Shown here piece by piece: positions 5,232 to 7,190 of a stretch of 7,190 nucleotides of DNA. Within the stretch, counting starts at the first letter, position 1, and every line of letters begins with the position of its first letter. Source of the stretch: an uncultured Campylobacter sp. (GTDB lineage Bacteria; Campylobacterota; Campylobacteria; Campylobacterales; Campylobacteraceae). Made by a program: the position numbers and the translations under genes. The notes beneath the pieces are model-generated. The model was not told where the DNA came from and did not search any database. It saw only the letters and a program-made list of their open reading frames with translations. The stretch is from contig CALIWP010000250.1 in assembly GCA_938046705.1 (NCBI GenBank), positions 1 to 7,190 on the forward strand. The letters are read 5' to 3'.

Positions 5232-6526
5232 TTTCTGCTTCTCCAGCGCCAGGTATTTACGAGTCCGCGCAGCCACTCATCGGCGGTAAATCCGATCCAA
5301 ACGCCGATGATCCCCATGCTTTGCACGATACCCAGATAGTATCCCAGCGGCAGGCTCACGCCCCACATAAACACCGCGCCAGTCATCAGCGGAAATTTAG
5401 CATCCCCGCTCGCGCGCAGGGCGTTTACGATAACGATGTTAAAGGTTCGCCCCGTCTCAAGCGCGATAGAAAGCGTAAAAAGTGGCAGCATAACGGCCTT
5501 TAGCTCCTCAGTCAAATTTAACCGCTCCATGATCTCAAATTTGCCAAAATACGCCGCCAAAACGACCGCGAGAGTCGCGATAAAGCCGATACGAAGCGCG
5601 CGGAAAGTGCGCGAGTAGGCCTCGTCAAATTTCATCGCGCCGACTAGGTGGCCGACGATGACCTCGTTTGCCACGCTGATGCTAGCTCCGCAAAGAAGGA
5701 TAAGAAGCGTGATCTGAAAGTAAATGGTCTGTACGTTTAGGCTAGCCTCGCCCATGCTCGCTACAAAGCCGAAAGCCACCATATACTGCGCCATCCAGAG
5801 CAAATTTTCGCCGGCACTCGGAAGTCCGACGGATAAAATTTTACGCAAAATCGCAAACGGTAGGCTAAATAGGCGCTTAAAGAAAATACTAACTTTCGCG
5901 TAGCGGGTCAGTATCAAAAATAGCACGATAACGCCCACTAGTCGTCCGACGACGGTCGAAACCGCGACGCCGTAAAGGCCGTAGTTTGGCAGTCCTAGCC
6001 AGCCAAAAAGCGCGATAGCGTTGCCGCAAAGGGTGATGACGTTCATGAGTAGGGAAACCAGCATAACGGCGGTGGCGAAGTTGTAAACGCGAAGCACGGC
6101 TGCAAGCACCATGCCGATACCGTCAAAGGCTAGCGCGATACCAAGCATATGCAAGTAGCCAAAGCTCTGGGCGCGAAGCTGCTCTGGGACGTTTAAAAGC
6201 TCTAAAATCTCAAATCCGAAAAAGTAAATAAAAACCGCGCTGCCAAGGCCGATGATCGTGTTAAACGTGATACTGGCGTGTACGACGCGTTTGGCTAGGT
6301 TGTGATTTCGCGCGCCCAGAGCCTGCGCGACCACGACCGAGCAGCCAACGCTAAGGAAGCTAAAAATGGTCATAAAAAGATCCATTATTTGATTACCCGC
6401 GCCCATGGCGCCGACTAGATGGACGCTAACTTTAGTCACCATATACGTGTTTATGATGAGCGTCACGAAGTGCAAAAACATATCTAAAAATATCGGGATA
6501 GTGAGCTTTTTGAGCGATAAATTCAT
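5207..6526 (-). CDS. MATE-family multidrug/sodium (or proton) antiporter
   Basis: An inner-membrane efflux protein that exports cationic drugs or metabolites in exchange for Na+ or H+. Its 439 residues and roughly 12 hydrophobic helices in two similar halves fit the MATE (NorM-like) family. The N-terminal part has the typical pattern: LTIPIFLDMFLHFVTLIINT, then an AMGAGNQI loop, FLSVGCSVVVAQALGARN at the end of helix 2, and a LGLPNYGLYGVAVSTVVGR segment in the middle. The second half repeats the scheme with GLPSAGENLLWMAQYMV and SISVANEVIVGHLVGA. The actual substrate is not readable. It is first in a minus-strand operon with the metallopeptidase-like gene, whose start lies inside its last 25 bases. 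The start at 6526 has a weak AAAGAG ribosome site and a TATAAT promoter 38 bases upstream. The gene is intact and normal in length. Confidence 0.93.
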   Translation of the reverse strand: MNLSLKKLTIPIFLDMFLHFVTLIINTYMVTKVSVHLVGAMGAGNQIMDLFMTIFSFLSVGCSVVVAQALGARNHNLAKRVVHASITFNTIIGLGSAVFIYFFGFEILELLNVPEQLRAQSFGYLHMLGIALAFDGIGMVLAAVLRVYNFATAVMLVSLLMNVITLCGNAIALFGWLGLPNYGLYGVAVSTVVGRLVGVIVLFLILTRYAKVSIFFKRLFSLPFAILRKILSVGLPSAGENLLWMAQYMVAFGFVASMGEASLNVQTIYFQITLLILLCGASISVANEVIVGHLVGAMKFDEAYSRTFRALRIGFIATLAVVLAAYFGKFEIMERLNLTEELKAVMLPLFTLSIALETGRTFNIVIVNALRASGDAKFPLMTGAVFMWGVSLPLGYYLGIVQSMGIIGVWIGFTADEWLRGLVNTWRWRSRKWQSKRLV

Positions 6527-6564
6527 AAATTCTCTTTTGTAACGTGGATTTTAAATAACGCGCG

Positions 6565-6570
6565 ATTATA
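6565..6570 (-). promoter_or_regulatory. TATAAT -10 box of the MATE operon
   Basis: The minus strand reads GGGTATAATCGC, a perfect TATAAT at 6570-6565, 38 bases before the ATG at 6526. Upstream on that strand are AT-rich tracts (TTTAAATTTATATTT), matching the T/A-rich -35 region usual in Campylobacter. The predicted transcript starts near 6558 with a leader of about 31 bases. Confidence 0.65.
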
Positions 6571-6641
6571 CCCAAATATAAATTTAAAGCGTTTTAAGGC
6601 GGCGCTGCGTGCTTTGCGGGCGAGCGGGCATAATCTTTTTA

Positions 6642-6679
6642 TTAGATTAATCAAGTATAATTGAGAAAATTTAATCTAA
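6642..6679 (+). promoter_or_regulatory. 9-bp inverted repeat straddling the NSS transporter promoter (operator candidate)
   Basis: TTAGATTAA (6642-6650) and TTAATCTAA (6671-6679) are exact reverse complements with a 20-base spacer that contains the -10 box. Arm centres are 29 bases apart, close to three helical turns, so a dimeric or looping regulator could grip both sides of the promoter. The left arm overlaps the smaller palindrome GATTAATC (6645-6652). As an RNA hairpin it would be weak, so a DNA-binding role is more likely if it has one. Confidence 0.4.
6656..6661 (+). promoter_or_regulatory. TATAAT -10 box of the NSS transporter gene
   Basis: A perfect TATAAT lies 29 bases before the ATG at 6691, with a T-rich stretch (CTTTTTATTAG) in the -35 region. 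Transcription would start near 6668, leaving a leader of about 23 bases. Together with the opposite TATAAT at 6565-6570 it forms a divergent promoter pair about 90 bases apart, with a GC-rich patch (about 6598-6630) between them. Confidence 0.7.
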
Positions 6680-6690
6680 ACGGATATCAA

Positions 6691-7190
6691 ATGCACAAAA
6701 CAAATTTCACGTCACGCTGGGCGTTTATCATCGCTTGCGTGGGCTCGGCTATCGGTATGGCCAACGTCTGGGGGTTTCCTTATAAGGTCGGTACGAACGG
6801 CGGCGGCGCGTTTTTGCTCGTTTATCTGTTTTTTATCGCGATATTTTCCTACGTGGGGCTTTCTGCGGAGTACGCTATCGGCAGACGCGCCAAAACCGGC
6901 ACACTAGGCTCATACGAATACGCGTGGAAGAGTCGAAACTGGGGAACTTTCGGTAAAATTTTAGGCTGGATACCGCTGGCTGGCTCGATGTGTATCGCTA
7001 TCGGCTATGCTGTCATCATCGCATACGTTTTAAAGGCGCTATTTCAGGCGATCACGGGCTCGCTGATGACCGTGGATACGAACACTTGGTTTGAGTCCTT
7101 TGCGCTTTCGTCCTATTCTGTCGTGCCGTTTCACTTTATCGTCGTTGCTGGCACGCTATTTACGCTATTTTTCGGTGCGCACAGTATCGA
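6691..7190 (+). CDS. Sodium-dependent transporter, NSS/SNF family (partial, 3' end beyond window)
   Basis: The first 166 residues of a Na+-coupled symporter for amino acids or related compounds in the inner membrane (LeuT fold). The first helix carries the family signature at 18-41: GSAIGMAN (18-25), WGFPY (27-31), then a GGGAF block ending at 41. Helix 2 follows (LLVYLFFIAIFSYVGLSAEYAIGRR), then an amphipathic stretch and helix 3 (GWIPLAGSMCIAIGYAVIIAYVLKAL). By alignment with LeuT, A20 and N25 match the sodium-site residues A22 and N27. At the position of LeuT R30, the extracellular gate, this protein has G28. The ATG at 6691 is preceded by CGGA with suitable spacing and a TATAAT promoter. 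The reading frame is open to the window edge; full-length relatives have about 430-500 residues. The substrate is unknown. Confidence 0.92.
   Translation, partial: MHKTNFTSRWAFIIACVGSAIGMANVWGFPYKVGTNGGGAFLLVYLFFIAIFSYVGLSAEYAIGRRAKTGTLGSYEYAWKSRNWGTFGKILGWIPLAGSMCIAIGYAVIIAYVLKALFQAITGSLMTVDTNTWFESFALSSYSVVPFHFIVVAGTLFTLFFGAHSI

Noticed and set aside
5231..5276. Longer start of the metallopeptidase-like gene at 5276
   Set aside because: The extra 15 residues lie wholly inside the MATE gene, while the ATG at 5231 has a clear GGAG site at suitable spacing.

Overview
The window looks like chromosomal DNA from an epsilonproteobacterium, most likely a Campylobacter of the rectus/showae/curvus/concisus type. 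This is inferred from three things. The protein set is typical of that group. Base composition is intermediate rather than as AT-rich as C. jejuni. The palindromic hexamer AAATTT is strikingly abundant (about 56 copies by hand count), above all in the gaps between genes. There is no sign of a mobile element, phage, CRISPR array, rRNA or tRNA. The gene content is ordinary; I see no convincing undescribed system, and most points of interest lie in the non-coding DNA.

Left part (1-3881, + strand): a 373-base AT-rich leader region without a convincing gene, then a two-gene TAXI-type TRAP transporter. The periplasmic solute-binding protein (374-1312) is followed by a strong intrinsic terminator (1319-1360) and a 358-base gap with several inverted repeats. 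The fused membrane permease (1671-3770; DctQ-like plus DctM-like parts in one chain) comes next. Together they would make a secondary, ion-driven, high-affinity uptake system for a small organic acid or amino acid; the substrate cannot be read from the sequence. A similar TTTATACG...CAAAAT box starts exactly 61 bases before the ATG of both genes, which may coordinate them despite the terminator.

Middle (3757-3881): back-to-back terminators separate the permease from the converging minus-strand genes; the permease terminator stem runs across its own stop codon.

Right part (minus strand, 6570 down to 3882): a MATE-family multidrug efflux protein (5207-6526) overlaps by 25 bases a YgjP/DUF45-type zinc metallopeptidase-like protein (4410-5231). 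After 45 bases comes a small secreted Sel1-repeat protein with four cysteine pairs (3882-4364), which has its own extended -10 promoter. The first two look like one operon; the third may be partly co-transcribed.

Right edge (6527-7190): a divergent intergenic region carries a perfect TATAAT box for each direction. The + strand gene, cut by the window end, is a sodium-dependent NSS/SNF-family transporter. Its promoter lies between the arms of a perfect 9-bp inverted repeat.
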